Below, one piece after another: positions 34,472 through 42,898 of a DNA stretch of 64,000 bases (within the stretch, counting starts at the first letter, position 1; every line of letters begins with the position of its first letter). The DNA lies in contig NZ_CP137640.1 of NCBI RefSeq assembly GCF_036670025.1, positions 5,800,001 through 5,864,000 of the forward strand. The letters are read 5' to 3'. The DNA comes from Bacillus_BD oryzisoli. GTDB lineage: Bacteria; Bacillota; Bacilli; Bacillales; Cytobacillaceae. The translations under genes were made by a program, and so were the position numbers. The notes below the pieces were generated by a model. That model was given only the letters and a program-made list of their open reading frames with translations, was not told the origin of the DNA and did no database searches.

Positions 34472-35352
34472 ATGGCATGGTTACTCCTGCTTGCAGCTGT
34501 TATTTGGCTTATTTTATTTTTACGCAAAAAGCTCTCATTTAAATTTGGTTTATCTCCAAAATAACCATTAAAAGGCTTAAAGAAACTAAGTGATAACCTG
34601 GAGCAGTCCCTTAGTAAAAGTTATATGGAAAACGTAGAAGAGAGAGTAAAGAAATTAAGCTAAAAGAAAATGAGTACAACTGGCGTCTTCTAGATTTAAA
34701 ACGCTACTTTATTTTGACTTCTCTTTTAAAAGAGGTTCCAATGTTTAGCGGAAAAGTCGATGATCTGTGGCATCAGATGCTCATGTTCACCCGTGAGTAT
34801 GATGATTTTTCAAAAAAATATTTAGGTAGTGTCCTTCATCACAGTCCAAATGTAAAAGAGTCGCCTGATCCCGATTTACGAGGATTTTTTGATTGGGTAT
34901 ATAGTGAGCTCTTTTTCATAAGAAAAGAGAATATCTATCTTTATAAGGGGTTTTTCAGGCACCCTGTACATCCGAATATCATTGATGAATTTAGAACTTT
35001 ACCAGAAAACGAACTTATCAATCTATACTTTAAAAGTGATACCCAATATATGCCTACTGTACTCTCGCTTATCTCCTCAATGAAAAAAACGGCAAATAGT
35101 GTAAAGGATTATGAAAAACGCGTCATACAAGACAAGATGAAAAAAAGCAAAACTCAGCAAAATTTCAACCTGATGCTCGTTCCGTTCTTATCTGTTTCAT
35201 ACTTTCATTATGATGAATTTGCAAGTTATATGACAATTGGCAGCAACAGTTCATCATCAAGTTGTACAAGTTGCGGGTCGTCATCTAGCTCCTGTAGTTC
35301 TTGCTCGTCCTGTAGTTCCTGCTCAAGCTGTGGTGGTGGGGGCGGGGATTGA
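34472..35352 (+). pseudogene. Membrane protein with WH-motif domain and Ser/Cys/Gly tail, interrupted
   Basis: The ATG at 34472 follows AAAGGGG. It encodes one helix (MAWLLLLAAVIWLILFLRKK), then a TAA (34562) where CAA would keep SPKQPLKGLKKL. The same frame runs on (SDNLEQSLSKSYMENVEERV) to a one-base loss near 34660; the next frame continues KENEYNWRLLDLKRYFILTS to the end. The core VDDLWHQMLMFTREYDDFSK followed by HHSP resembles the WH-containing domain of glycine-rich-domain-type proteins. The tail is SSCTSCGSSSSSCSSCSSC then CGGGGGD. A nonsense and a frameshift make loss of function likely; the 3' part could still be made only if restarted. Confidence 0.6.
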
Positions 35353-35487
35353 TATTCTGGGACGTTACGAGACAAATGAAAAAGAAAAGGATGTAGGTCA
35401 GCTACTAAATGTAGGAGGACTACTTCCTTTTTTTACATTATATTTATTAAAAATTCCGCTAACAGTTCAATGTAAATCCTTTATCAA

Positions 35488-35604
35488 CAGTCACGGACGG
35501 TTCAGATGTTTCATAGCTATAATGGCTGGTTCCATTCCCATGTTTCATCAACGTCATGCTTCAAATGGCAAATAAAACGCGAGAACCGTCAAGGTGTTTC
35601 TACC
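35488..35604. repeat. Family-B dispersed inverted repeat, long form
   Basis: CACGGACGGTTCAGATGTTT ... AAACGCGAGAACCGTCAAGG, with an inner segment (CATGCTTCAAATGGCAAATA) similar to that of the 34329 copy (CTTGCTTCAAATAGCAAATG), showing that these two share a sub-type. It lies at the end of the YerD-like gene. Confidence 0.75.
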
Positions 35605-35611
35605 AAAAAAA

Positions 35612-37192
35612 CTATAGTTTTTCCATAATTTTTTCTAAAGGAATGACCACGCCTTTTTCATCCTTAAACATGATATGCTTTGGTTCAAAATGAACGGGAG
35701 AATCCAAACCAGCAGCCGCTGCTGCACGAAAAAGTCCCTTTCTGAGTGTAATAAGATAGTTGGCAACACGGTGTTTCTTTTCGTCAATGACTAGTGCATC
35801 CTGTAATTCAGGGTCAGTTGTTGCCACACCCACAGGACAGGCATTGGAATGACATTGTAATGTCTGAATGCATCCCACTGTAATCATAAAAGCACGTGCG
35901 ATATTGACAAGATCGGCTCCCATCGCCAAAGCAACAGCAATTCTATCAGGAGTAAACAGCTTCCCAGAAGCAATAATTTTCACGCGATCACGAACGCCGT
36001 ATTTCTGAAGAGTGTTATGAACGATTGGAAGAGCTGATTTGATTGGCAGGCCAACACTATCTATCAGTTCTTGATAGGAAGCACCAGTTCCTCCTTCACC
36101 GCCATCGACTGTGATAAAGTCAGGACCTTTTCCTGTCTCTTTCATGTATTTGGCGAGATCTTCTATACTATCTGTGCCTCCGACTACAATTTTCATTCCG
36201 ACCGGGATTCCTGTATGATTACGGATTTCTTCAATAAACTCAACCATTGATGGTACATCACCAAACTGAACGAAACGGTTAGGGCTGTCAATCGATTTAT
36301 ATGGTTCCACTTTGCGAATCTCCGCAATTTCAGGATTGACCTTCTCGGCATCAATATGCCCCCCGCGTGTTTTAGCGCCTTGGGCCAATTTGATTTCAAA
36401 AGCTTTTACTTGAGGAATTTCGCTTTTCCTTTTTAACTCGTCCCAGTCTATGTTTCCATTTTTATCACGCACGCCGAACATGGCTGGTCCAATTTGCATA
36501 ATGATGTCTGCTTCACCTTTTAAATGGTAAGGAGATAACCCTCCCTCTCCTGTATTCATCCATGTACCTTTCGCTATTCCAAGCCCCTCCGATAATGCTG
36601 TGATGGCATTTGGTCCCAGTGCACCGTAACTCATCGCTGACATTCCGATTAACCCTTTCAAGACAAAAGGATATTTGGTATTAGGACCGATCACAACAGC
36701 ATCGTCTTCATGTAATAGATAGGCAGCTGATTCTTCATCCTCTAATTTTTCCTTTCTTTGAGTAAAAAGCGGATCATTTAGCAACAGATATCTTTTGGTT
36801 AAAACCTTTACATCTCGATCGAACTTTAATTCCTCGTTTAACTTCGGAAACATATCATTTCGAATGAAGAACCCTTCCTCGTCAAAATCACGTTTCGAAC
36901 CAAAGCCGACAACATTCCGTTTGTATTTTGCCGATTTGACAATATGCTCATAATCGTCCCTTGAAAAGGGCTTCCCTTCGTTATCACCGTTAAACCAATA
37001 TTGACGGAACTCAGGACCGATATTTTCTAGAAAATATCGTATCCTGCCGAGCAAAGGATAATTTCTTAAGATAGAATGCCGCTTTTGATTTTTGTCAAAA
37101 ACAAATAAAAAACTTAGATAAATGACGATGACGATAAAAAGCAATATGAGCAAAAACCCTCCAGCAATAATAAAAAAATCCGCAAGATTCAT
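35612..37192 (-). CDS. yerD: FMN-binding glutamate synthase-like protein (YerD type)
   Basis: 526 aa. An N-terminal helix (FFIIAGGFLLILLFIVIVIY) anchors the protein. The rest is a GltS-like TIM barrel: LKGLIGMSAMSYGALGPNAI, GEGGLSPYHLKG, KLAQGAKTRGGHIDAEKV, VDGGEGGTGASYQ (FMN phosphate region) and CPVGVATTDPELQ (Cys cluster of GltS-type proteins). Length and membrane helix match B. subtilis YerD, a glutamate-synthase-related protein of uncertain reaction. AAGGAGG precedes the ATG by six bases. No glutaminase domain is present, so it is not GltA itself. Confidence 0.88.
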   Translation of the reverse strand: MNLADFFIIAGGFLLILLFIVIVIYLSFLFVFDKNQKRHSILRNYPLLGRIRYFLENIGPEFRQYWFNGDNEGKPFSRDDYEHIVKSAKYKRNVVGFGSKRDFDEEGFFIRNDMFPKLNEELKFDRDVKVLTKRYLLLNDPLFTQRKEKLEDEESAAYLLHEDDAVVIGPNTKYPFVLKGLIGMSAMSYGALGPNAITALSEGLGIAKGTWMNTGEGGLSPYHLKGEADIIMQIGPAMFGVRDKNGNIDWDELKRKSEIPQVKAFEIKLAQGAKTRGGHIDAEKVNPEIAEIRKVEPYKSIDSPNRFVQFGDVPSMVEFIEEIRNHTGIPVGMKIVVGGTDSIEDLAKYMKETGKGPDFITVDGGEGGTGASYQELIDSVGLPIKSALPIVHNTLQKYGVRDRVKIIASGKLFTPDRIAVALAMGADLVNIARAFMITVGCIQTLQCHSNACPVGVATTDPELQDALVIDEKKHRVANYLITLRKGLFRAAAAAGLDSPVHFEPKHIMFKDEKGVVIPLEKIMEKL

Positions 37193-37517
37193 CGGTATCC
37201 TCCTTTTTAACTATATATGAATCTAATTTTCATCTTGAGGGATAAATTTATACTGTGCAGTCAAATCATTTTCTTCGAAAAAATAAAAATAACCGATATA
37301 AAATCCCATCTTATTCGTTTATAATCAATCTTTTTAACAGAAGATAAGGACAGAAAACTACAAAACTGTTATGGATCTTTAGGATGAGAGTGGCTGATTT
37401 ACTAGTTAAGTGCCTTGAACAAGGGGGTAAATAATATATTTTAGGGGTTACCGGTGAGGAAAAAAATTGATCTTATTCGAAAAGCTGGGACGATTCGTCC
37501 CCGTGTTTCCTCCATAT
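37193..37517. other. Promoter-side gap of yerD with a family-B remnant
   Basis: Near 37480-37510 there is GCTGGGACGATTCGTCCCCG then TGTTTCC, a compact family-B form. No gene is seen. Confidence 0.4.
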
Positions 37518-37544
37518 AAATAGGCGCTGATTAGGCGCCTATTT
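37518..37544 (-). terminator. Terminator after DUF1292 gene, copy 1
   Basis: AAATAGGCGC / GCGCCTATTT with a seven-base loop. The same hairpin follows the second DUF1292 gene at 60033-60059. Confidence 0.8.
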
Positions 37545-37568
37545 GAAAAATTTCATTCATCGTAGATT

Positions 37569-37841
37569 CTATTCCTCTTCTTCATCCATGATTTCTTCAA
37601 AAGCTGCGGAGACTTTATCGAATTCTTTGTCACTGTCTATCGCTGCGAAGTCACCATCCTGGTCCACTTTTAAAAAGAAGATATCGATGTCTTCATCCGT
37701 TTCTTTCTGGACATCCTCATGAAAAGCCACTGCCACATAGTCTGTACCTTCAATATTCATAGAAGCCAGTACTTCAACTTCCATATCCTCGTCATTTTCA
37801 TCGCTAATCGTAAAGATTTCTCCAACTTCAATCTTTTCCAT
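37569..37841 (-). CDS. DUF1292 protein, copy 1
   Basis: A 90-aa very acidic protein of the DUF1292 (YrzB-like) family: IEVGEIFTISDENDEDMEVE, then VLASMNIEGTDYVAVAF and DIDIFFLKVDQDGDFAAIDS, with a Glu-rich end. AGGAG-type site upstream (GAGAGGG). Function is unknown. A copy differing at only a few residues is at 60084-60356; promoter-side DNA and terminator are also shared. Confidence 0.85.
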   Translation of the reverse strand: MEKIEVGEIFTISDENDEDMEVEVLASMNIEGTDYVAVAFHEDVQKETDEDIDIFFLKVDQDGDFAAIDSDKEFDKVSAAFEEIMDEEEE

Positions 37842-38005
37842 GACAAAAACCCTCTCCTTTTGATAAATATCCTAGTATCATTTCATTTATTTCCTAAATG
37901 GTTCGGATTCATGCAGGAAAAGCGATTAATTATATAAAAAGCACCGGGTTCTTAACGAAATAATAGAACCACTTCAAACTCTTTCGATATGAAACGCCAG
38001 GATAA

Positions 38006-38039
38006 TAAAAACCGTTCTCAACATATGAGAACGGTTTTT
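38006..38039 (-). terminator. Terminator of SR1P-type transcript 1
   Basis: AAAAACCGTTCTCA / TGAGAACGGTTTTT, perfect 14-bp arms. It lies 22 bases past the peptide stop on the minus strand, making a short RNA of about 200 nt likely. Confidence 0.85.
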
Positions 38040-38061
38040 ATAATATCGATATATGCTTGAA

Positions 38062-38184
38062 TTATTTAGAAGCCTTCTTTTGTTCTTTATCACAGCAAGT
38101 GCATTTTCCGTACAAAGTTGAAACTTTCTCATTCTCAAAATGATCAATTGTGTTATTGCAAATTTGGCAAATGATAGTTCCCAT
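38062..38184 (-). CDS. SR1P-type GapA-binding peptide, copy 1
   Basis: A 40-aa peptide, MGTIICQICNNTIDHFENEK then VSTLYGKCTCCDKEQKKASK. It matches SR1P, the peptide encoded on the B. subtilis dual-function RNA SR1, which binds glyceraldehyde-3-phosphate dehydrogenase GapA (family pattern MGTIVCQ.C...I..FE.EKV.TLYG.C). Cysteines form CxxC and CTCC pairs, so metal binding is plausible. AGAGGAG lies nine bases before the ATG. A cre-like site is upstream and a strong terminator downstream, as expected for an SR1-like RNA. Confidence 0.82.
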   Translation of the reverse strand: MGTIICQICNNTIDHFENEKVSTLYGKCTCCDKEQKKASK

Positions 38185-38240
38185 TAGAAAAACTCCTCTT
38201 TTTTGAATTTATTTAGATAAACCATTCTAATCTTTAAAAA

Positions 38241-38254
38241 TGTAAACGTTTTTT
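38241..38254. promoter_or_regulatory. cre-like site and promoter of SR1P copy 1
   Basis: TGTAAACGTTTTTT fits the CcpA cre consensus except at its right end. On the minus strand a TATAAT (near 38268) stands just before it. The same arrangement is before copy 3 (40971). SR1 of B. subtilis is catabolite-controlled, which supports the reading. Confidence 0.5.
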
Positions 38255-38346
38255 TCATTTGTTAATATTATAATAGTATGTCATATTTAATTTATCAATC
38301 GTAAATTGTATAATACATTTAAGGAAATAATGTCTACAAAATAACT

Positions 38347-38430
38347 AGGTCCACTTTAAACAATTACTTTGATTTAATAACCGCGAGAAACATATTGTGA
38401 AACAAGATTTTTCAAGGTGTCACAGTAACG
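38347..38430. repeat. Family-A dispersed repeat with long leader
   Basis: GGTCCACTTTAAACAATTAC, TTTGATTTAATAACCGCGAG, then CATATTGTGAAACAAGATTT and TTCAAGGTGTCACAGTAACG. The leader matches those at 41074 and 42931. Confidence 0.8.
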
Positions 38431-38635
38431 CATAGAAAATCAGTCTAATAGTCCTATATTTTTATATATATCCAATGATTCATTCTTTTTTATAAGTTAT
38501 AATGACTATATAAAGGAAAATTGCAATACCGAAATTAAAGGAAAAAATTATTGTAAAAAATGCATAGATGAATTATTCGAAGAAAAAAATAAGAAAATTG
38601 AAAAACTGGAAGATACCTCAAAAGCATCCCAACCT

Positions 38636-38905
38636 ATGGTTTTTATGAATGCAGGTGGTGGTGGAGGGGCCTCTAGTTCTTCGTCTTCTTCATCTTCTTC
38701 AAGTGCAGGCGGGGCATTTGGAGGACGGTATACAAAAAGTAAAGTAGCAGCGGGTTTATTAGGAATTTTATTAGGCAGTTTTGGGATACACAAGTTTTAT
38801 TTAGGAAGATGGGGCTGGGGAATTATTTACTTACTATTCTTTTGGACATATATCCCAGGAATATTCGGCTTTATTGAAGGCATAATCTATTTTAATATCA
38901 AGTGA
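38636..38905 (+). CDS. TM2 domain membrane protein, true start uncertain
   Basis: From ATG 38636: a Gly/Ser tract (NAGGGGGASSSSSSSSSSSA), then a TM2 domain with two helices (KSKVAAGLLGILLGSFGIHK, FYLGRWGWGIIYLLFFW...) holding the conserved GIHKFYLG turn. The frame is open upstream and reads CNTEIKGKNYCKKCIDELFE (from 38522), half a zinc ribbon, but no ATG, GTG or TTG lies in phase before it. The N-terminus may therefore be damaged, perhaps linked to the family-A repeat just upstream, or start at a rare codon. TM2 proteins often carry an N-terminal zinc ribbon. Function is unknown. Confidence 0.65.
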   Translation: MVFMNAGGGGGASSSSSSSSSSSAGGAFGGRYTKSKVAAGLLGILLGSFGIHKFYLGRWGWGIIYLLFFWTYIPGIFGFIEGIIYFNIK

Positions 38906-39003
38906 TGAAAGTTTTGCTAGAAAACATGACAAAGGATACCGAAGTTTTAGCCTAAGATAGCTAGATCATTTATTTAAATACTTTTACTCTCATAAATAGA
39001 ATT

Positions 39004-39048
39004 AACCACCTATTATTTTAGAAATTCCATCATAAATAGGTGGTTTTT
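39004..39048 (+). terminator. Terminator after the TM2 gene
   Basis: AACCACCTATT / AATAGGTGGTT followed by TTTTAT. Confidence 0.8.
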
Positions 39049-39111
39049 ATATGTATTAAAACGCCGCGCGGTTCTATAACTTAATAACCTGGAAAGGTGT
39101 TGATTAGCATA

Positions 39112-39360
39112 TTAATTAAAATCTCCTGAACTATATCTGTTCAATAAGTTTCCTTGAACAAATTGCCTGCATTCAGAAGATAAGGAAGACCTTTGAAGAT
39201 GAATTAAATCTCCAAAAGGCATACCACCTACAAATTTCACCTCACCCTCAAACTCTTCCCCTAAAATGGCATCATATCCAGCCACTTTCACAAAAATTGT
39301 ATTGTGTTGAGTTTTTTTGAAATCAATTATATTTAAAATATGATTACGTTTTTCATACAT
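39112..39360 (-). CDS. Small hypothetical protein
   Basis: 82 aa with a strong GGGGGG ribosome site before the ATG. It begins MYEKRNHILNIIDFKKTQHN, with beta-rich content (TIFVKVAGYDAILGEEFEGE) and a Ser/Arg-rich end. No helix long enough to cross a membrane. I do not recognise a family; cytoplasmic location is likely. Confidence 0.55.
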   Translation of the reverse strand: MYEKRNHILNIIDFKKTQHNTIFVKVAGYDAILGEEFEGEVKFVGGMPFGDLIHLQRSSLSSECRQFVQGNLLNRYSSGDFN

Positions 39361-39435
39361 CCCATATCCCCCCTTTTTATGATGTATAGTTACATCAAAT
39401 CTGTTATAAAGGAAATGTCAAGCAACTTAAAGCTC

Positions 39436-39459
39436 AAAAGAGCCTTGTTCGGCTCTTTT
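39436..39459. terminator. Short terminator-like hairpin
   Basis: AAAAGAGCC / GGCTCTTTT, followed by ATAAATATAG on the plus strand. It lies between the small gene at 39112 and the CPBP gene and could end the latter's transcript. A diverged family-A repeat follows at 39625-39680. Confidence 0.6.
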
Positions 39460-39691
39460 ATAAATATAGTACTTTTAATTAATTAATCTAAGTGTAAATT
39501 GATAATATTTTATAGATTGGGGTGTAAAACGTACAATTATCTTCATAGAGCTCAAATTAATATATATTGTTTCAAAATGAGCTTACATAGCTCTCCATCC
39601 CTTATTTTAATTTTTCTTACATCAAACATTCCGTGAACCCCCTTGTGAAGCAAGTAATTTCGCGGAGTATTTGTGACTGGACTTCATTTAC

Positions 39692-40432
39692 TCAATAAAC
39701 CAATACATTCATAATAATTTGAAGGGAGATCCCCGAAAAGAGATTAAATGTTCCATGTGAAATCCATGCTGCTAAAAATCCGAATCTGAGAAATAATAAA
39801 GTATCAATAACACCTGTAATAAAATATAAAGGAAAGTTCAATACGTTTGGGCCGTGAGCTAACGCAAATAGAATATTGGTGAGAATTAGCCAAGTGATGA
39901 TAATAGTTTTTTTATTTTGGTCAAAAAGCTTCTTGTAGCGTTCGTATTTTAAAATGTTGTTCCTTAATGAATAGGAAATAAAAAGTGCGACTCCGGCAAA
40001 CAGCCCATATCTAAAGATAAATTCTTCAGTAAAGGGGCCAAAAACAACACTGCCGATTTCCAAACCAATGTCTGTAATTCCTTCTACGGTCGTTACTTGG
40101 TTAGAGCCAACACCTATTACTTCGTGCCCTAACCAGTAGGGGACAAACCGATAGAGATTGACCAAAAATGTCATAAGAACCGATAACAGAATAGGGAAGC
40201 ATATGGCTTGATGGAGCTTTTTCTTATCTAACAAAAACCACTTATTAAAGTCTGACCTAAGCATAGGATAGACAATAATAAGAGAACAAATCATGACAAG
40301 GGGAGTAATGAAAATATCCAAGCCGGCATCGCTCGTCAACCCAAGATGAAAAGCATTATCTAAAAATACCATAATAATTGTTAAAAGGGTTAAAACCCCG
40401 ATGAAGTAAAGCATTCTTTTAAGTCCATACAT
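39692..40432 (-). CDS. CPBP family intramembrane metalloprotease
   Basis: 246 aa, about seven helices. The family's catalytic motifs are visible: EEFIFRYGLF (motif 1, E-E-x3-R), FALAHGPN (motif 2, F-x3-H) and the terminal HGTFNL (motif 3, H-x3-N/F). Relatives process prenylated or membrane proteins or act in bacteriocin self-immunity. ATG 40432 is chosen because GGGAGGGG lies five bases before it. It is monocistronic, upstream of two SR1P-type genes in the same direction. Confidence 0.85.
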   Translation of the reverse strand: MYGLKRMLYFIGVLTLLTIIMVFLDNAFHLGLTSDAGLDIFITPLVMICSLIIVYPMLRSDFNKWFLLDKKKLHQAICFPILLSVLMTFLVNLYRFVPYWLGHEVIGVGSNQVTTVEGITDIGLEIGSVVFGPFTEEFIFRYGLFAGVALFISYSLRNNILKYERYKKLFDQNKKTIIITWLILTNILFALAHGPNVLNFPLYFITGVIDTLLFLRFGFLAAWISHGTFNLFSGISLQIIMNVLVY

Positions 40433-40564
40433 CTTGTCCCCTCCCTTTGTCAATATATTAAGGAAGAGAACTATTTATGTGTGAAAAAGAAACGAGTGGA
40501 CGGTTCCTCGAGTTTGTTTCTTAAATTCTCGACAAACTTCGGGTGGTCTTTGTAACAATACGTT

Positions 40565-40597
40565 AAAAACCGTTCCCAAATATGAGAACGGTTTTTT
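40565..40597 (-). terminator. Terminator of SR1P-type transcripts 2/3
   Basis: AAAAACCGTTC / GAACGGTTTTT with CCCAAATATGA loop. It is nearly the same as that at 38006. Confidence 0.85.
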
Positions 40598-40619
40598 AAA
40601 GTATTGTTATATGCTTGAA

Positions 40620-40742
40620 TTATTTAGAAGCCTTCTTTTGTTTATCATCACAGCAAGTGCATTTTCCGTACAAAGTTGAAACTTTCTCATTCTCAAAATG
40701 ATCAATTGTGTTATTGCAAGATTGGCAAATGATAGTTCCCAT
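40620..40742 (-). CDS. SR1P-type GapA-binding peptide, copy 2
   Basis: 40 aa, MGTIICQSCNNTIDHFENEK then VSTLYGKCTCCDDKQKKASK: three differences from copy 1 (Ile/Ser at 8 and the KE/DK exchange near 33). Same ribosome site (AGAGGAG). It lies 51 bases downstream of copy 3 and shares the terminator at 40565, so both may be on one transcript. Confidence 0.78.
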   Translation of the reverse strand: MGTIICQSCNNTIDHFENEKVSTLYGKCTCCDDKQKKASK

Positions 40743-40793
40743 TAGAAAAACTCCTCTTTTTTTGGATTTTTTTCGTATTTATATATGCTTGAT

Positions 40794-40916
40794 TTATTTA
40801 AAAGTCTTCTTTTGTTCTTCATCACAGCAAGTGCATTTTCCGTACAAAGTTGAAACTTTCTCATTCTCAAAATGTTCAATTGTTTTATCGCAAATTTGGC
40901 AAATAATAGTTCCCAT
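40794..40916 (-). CDS. SR1P-type GapA-binding peptide, copy 3
   Basis: 40 aa, MGTIICQICDKTIEHFENEK then VSTLYGKCTCCDEEQKKTFK, the most diverged copy. It is first in a two-peptide unit behind a promoter region almost the same as that of copy 1, including the cre-like site. Preservation of the whole reading frame, cysteines and length in three copies argues that each is made. Confidence 0.78.
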   Translation of the reverse strand: MGTIICQICDKTIEHFENEKVSTLYGKCTCCDEEQKKTFK

Positions 40917-40970
40917 TAGAAAAACTCCCCTTTTTGAATTTTTTAATTGAAAAATTCTATTATTTTAAAA

Positions 40971-40984
40971 TGTAAACGTTTTTT
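40971..40984. promoter_or_regulatory. cre-like site of SR1P copies 2/3
   Basis: TGTAAACGTTTTTT, with TATAAT just upstream on the minus strand; it matches the control region at 38241. Confidence 0.5.
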
Positions 40985-41073
40985 TATTTGTTAATATTAT
41001 AATAGTATGTCACATTTCATTTGTCAAACATAAATTGTATAGCACATTTAGAAAAATAATATTAAAAAAATTA

Positions 41074-41160
41074 ACTAGTCCACTTTTAATCAATAACTCC
41101 GATTTAATAAACACCTGTAACATATATTGTTAAACAAGATTTTTAGGGGTCACAGTGACG
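41074..41160. repeat. Family-A dispersed repeat with long leader
   Basis: AGTCCACTTTTAATCAATAA, CTCCGATTTAATAAACACCT, then CATATATTGTTAAACAAGAT and TTTTAGGGGTCACAGTGACG. It aligns along its whole length with 38347-38430; both follow the same SR1P promoter region, so repeat and promoter were duplicated together. Confidence 0.8.
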
Positions 41161-41162
41161 AG

Positions 41163-41204
41163 AAAAAAGCTCATAACCCCCATTTAGGTTATGAGCTTCT
41201 TTTT
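41163..41204 (-). terminator. Terminator after the SLH/transglycosylase gene
   Basis: AAAAAAGCTCATAACC / GGTTATGAGC-TTCTTTTTT, strong arms and T-run on both strands. Confidence 0.85.
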
Positions 41205-41276
41205 TCAATCATTACGGATTATCCCTTCGTACATGTTCAATCCATCAAAGCGAGCTGTTTGTTGTTTGTCCGTACT

Positions 41277-42755
41277 TTATTCTGCAGCTCTATATAAGAA
41301 CAAAGCATAGTCACCGCGTTTCGCATGGTCATGCGTACCAAAGCTTGTGTCCGACGTTCCTTTTGTAACACCGTTGTTTACAAGTGCAGAGACAGCCATT
41401 GAATATCGGTCTGCGACATCATCGAACGGTAATTCACTGTTGCCAGCCTGAAGATCGAACGCTCTTTGAATCCAGATCGCCAGCTCTCCGCGTGTAATTT
41501 CACTTTGAGAATCAAACGTAGTCTCGGTTTTTCCGCTTGTGATCCCTTTTGCTTTCAGTGCATTCACATGTTTGACAGCACGAGCTGGTACATCTGTAAA
41601 CCCTGAAGCTGGAGCAGATTCGATGTCAAGTTCAAGCGCATTTGCAAGCATGACAGCAGCATCAACCCGTTTAATATTGTAGTCCGTTCCAAAAGTGGCT
41701 TCTGAAGTCCCTTTTACTCCTTTAGAAACAAGAAAATTCACAGCGTCCTGATATTTCGGCGCTACATCGGTAAAGGTTGTAACTGGCGGTTGTACCGTAA
41801 TGGGACCAGAAGTCCCCTCAACCTTTTCAATATAAGCGGATGAAATATAGCCCATATTCTTTTTATCAACTGTTTCTACCGGAACCCATACAAATTGGTT
41901 TTTACTATTCGGATCTGGATCATATAGAAAATCTCCGGTCACTACCAACTCTGTGTTTTTAGACAGCTTGATGGCGCCTTCTAATTGATCAGGCTGTGGT
42001 CGCAGGTTTACATTTTCCACCGTTACAACAGCATGATCATCCTTTTTTAAAGAATAAACAGAGTCATGCGTTTCCTCTACTATATATTCGGTCTCTAAAA
42101 ACTTAATATTTTCATCACTAGCAGAATCATATTGAAAATCATCTGTTTTGAATGGAAACTCTCCCAACTGAGTACCGTTTATAAAGCTATTTTTTTCAAT
42201 CAAAGCAAAAACCTGCTCCTGATAAGCGTTAAGATTTTTATTGCCTGTTGCTTGTTCAAGCGGACTGTTAACAGGCTTTGTCCCATTGTAGGCCAAAAAC
42301 GGGAAATACCAGTTTTCAATAACCTGTTTATCAGCACCTTTGATTTTTGGCAGATCCGTACGTTCATACATACTTTCAAGGATGGCAACACCCGCGTTGA
42401 TATTGTAGACAATATCATTTTTCAATTTTTCTTCATCATAATTGGATTGATTGGTAATCTGCATGATTCCAATACCGCCATCTTCAGAGATGAGAGGGTC
42501 CCCATTGTCATCAAACTGCTTCCAGCCCGACTCCTTTTCCGCGACCGCTTTAACTACTTCTGGAGGAATGCCGGCATTTATTGCGGCATCTGTCAACAAT
42601 TTATTTATTACTTGAAAAGAAAGTACATTCTGATTCACTTCACTATAGGAGGATACTGATTCTCCCGCTTGCCCCGTCTCTGCAGATGCTTCCCCATAAA
42701 ACAAACCTGTTGCCAAACAAGTTATAAGTCCAACCTTTAAAACTGAAGACTTCAT
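41277..42755 (-). CDS. Secreted lytic transglycosylase-like protein with SH3 and three SLH domains
   Basis: 492 aa. Signal peptide MKSSVLKVGLITCLATGLFY ending GEASAETG. Residues 50-190 resemble a lysozyme/SLT fold: GIPPEVVKAVAEKESGWKQF carries the catalytic Glu, then GGIGIMQITN and FPFLAYNG. An SH3b-like domain follows (VTVENVNLRPQPDQLEGAIK). The C-terminus has three SLH units (FTDVAPKYQDAVNFLVSKGV; FTDVPARAVKHVNALKAKGI; FDDVADRYSMAVSALVNNGV) that bind pyruvylated secondary wall polymer. It is an S-layer-anchored wall hydrolase. No partner gene is adjacent. Confidence 0.88.
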   Translation of the reverse strand: MKSSVLKVGLITCLATGLFYGEASAETGQAGESVSSYSEVNQNVLSFQVINKLLTDAAINAGIPPEVVKAVAEKESGWKQFDDNGDPLISEDGGIGIMQITNQSNYDEEKLKNDIVYNINAGVAILESMYERTDLPKIKGADKQVIENWYFPFLAYNGTKPVNSPLEQATGNKNLNAYQEQVFALIEKNSFINGTQLGEFPFKTDDFQYDSASDENIKFLETEYIVEETHDSVYSLKKDDHAVVTVENVNLRPQPDQLEGAIKLSKNTELVVTGDFLYDPDPNSKNQFVWVPVETVDKKNMGYISSAYIEKVEGTSGPITVQPPVTTFTDVAPKYQDAVNFLVSKGVKGTSEATFGTDYNIKRVDAAVMLANALELDIESAPASGFTDVPARAVKHVNALKAKGITSGKTETTFDSQSEITRGELAIWIQRAFDLQAGNSELPFDDVADRYSMAVSALVNNGVTKGTSDTSFGTHDHAKRGDYALFLYRAAE

Positions 42756-42898
42756 TTCTAATTCTCCTAACTCTCACTTTACTAATCTATTTAAATAGTA
42801 ACATAAAATTTAGTGGATTAACTTTGGAAAGTGCGGAGAATATATTTCACGGCTCTTGTTCTTTCGATAGCATCTGAATAAACCTTTTCCTTTAAATC

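Larger units (their letters stand above)
37518..37995. repeat. DUF1292 segment duplication, copy 1
   Basis: About 480 bp (terminator, gene, promoter side up to CTTCAAACTCTTTC) is repeated at 60033-60510 in the same orientation. The coding part is the best conserved. Confidence 0.8.
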
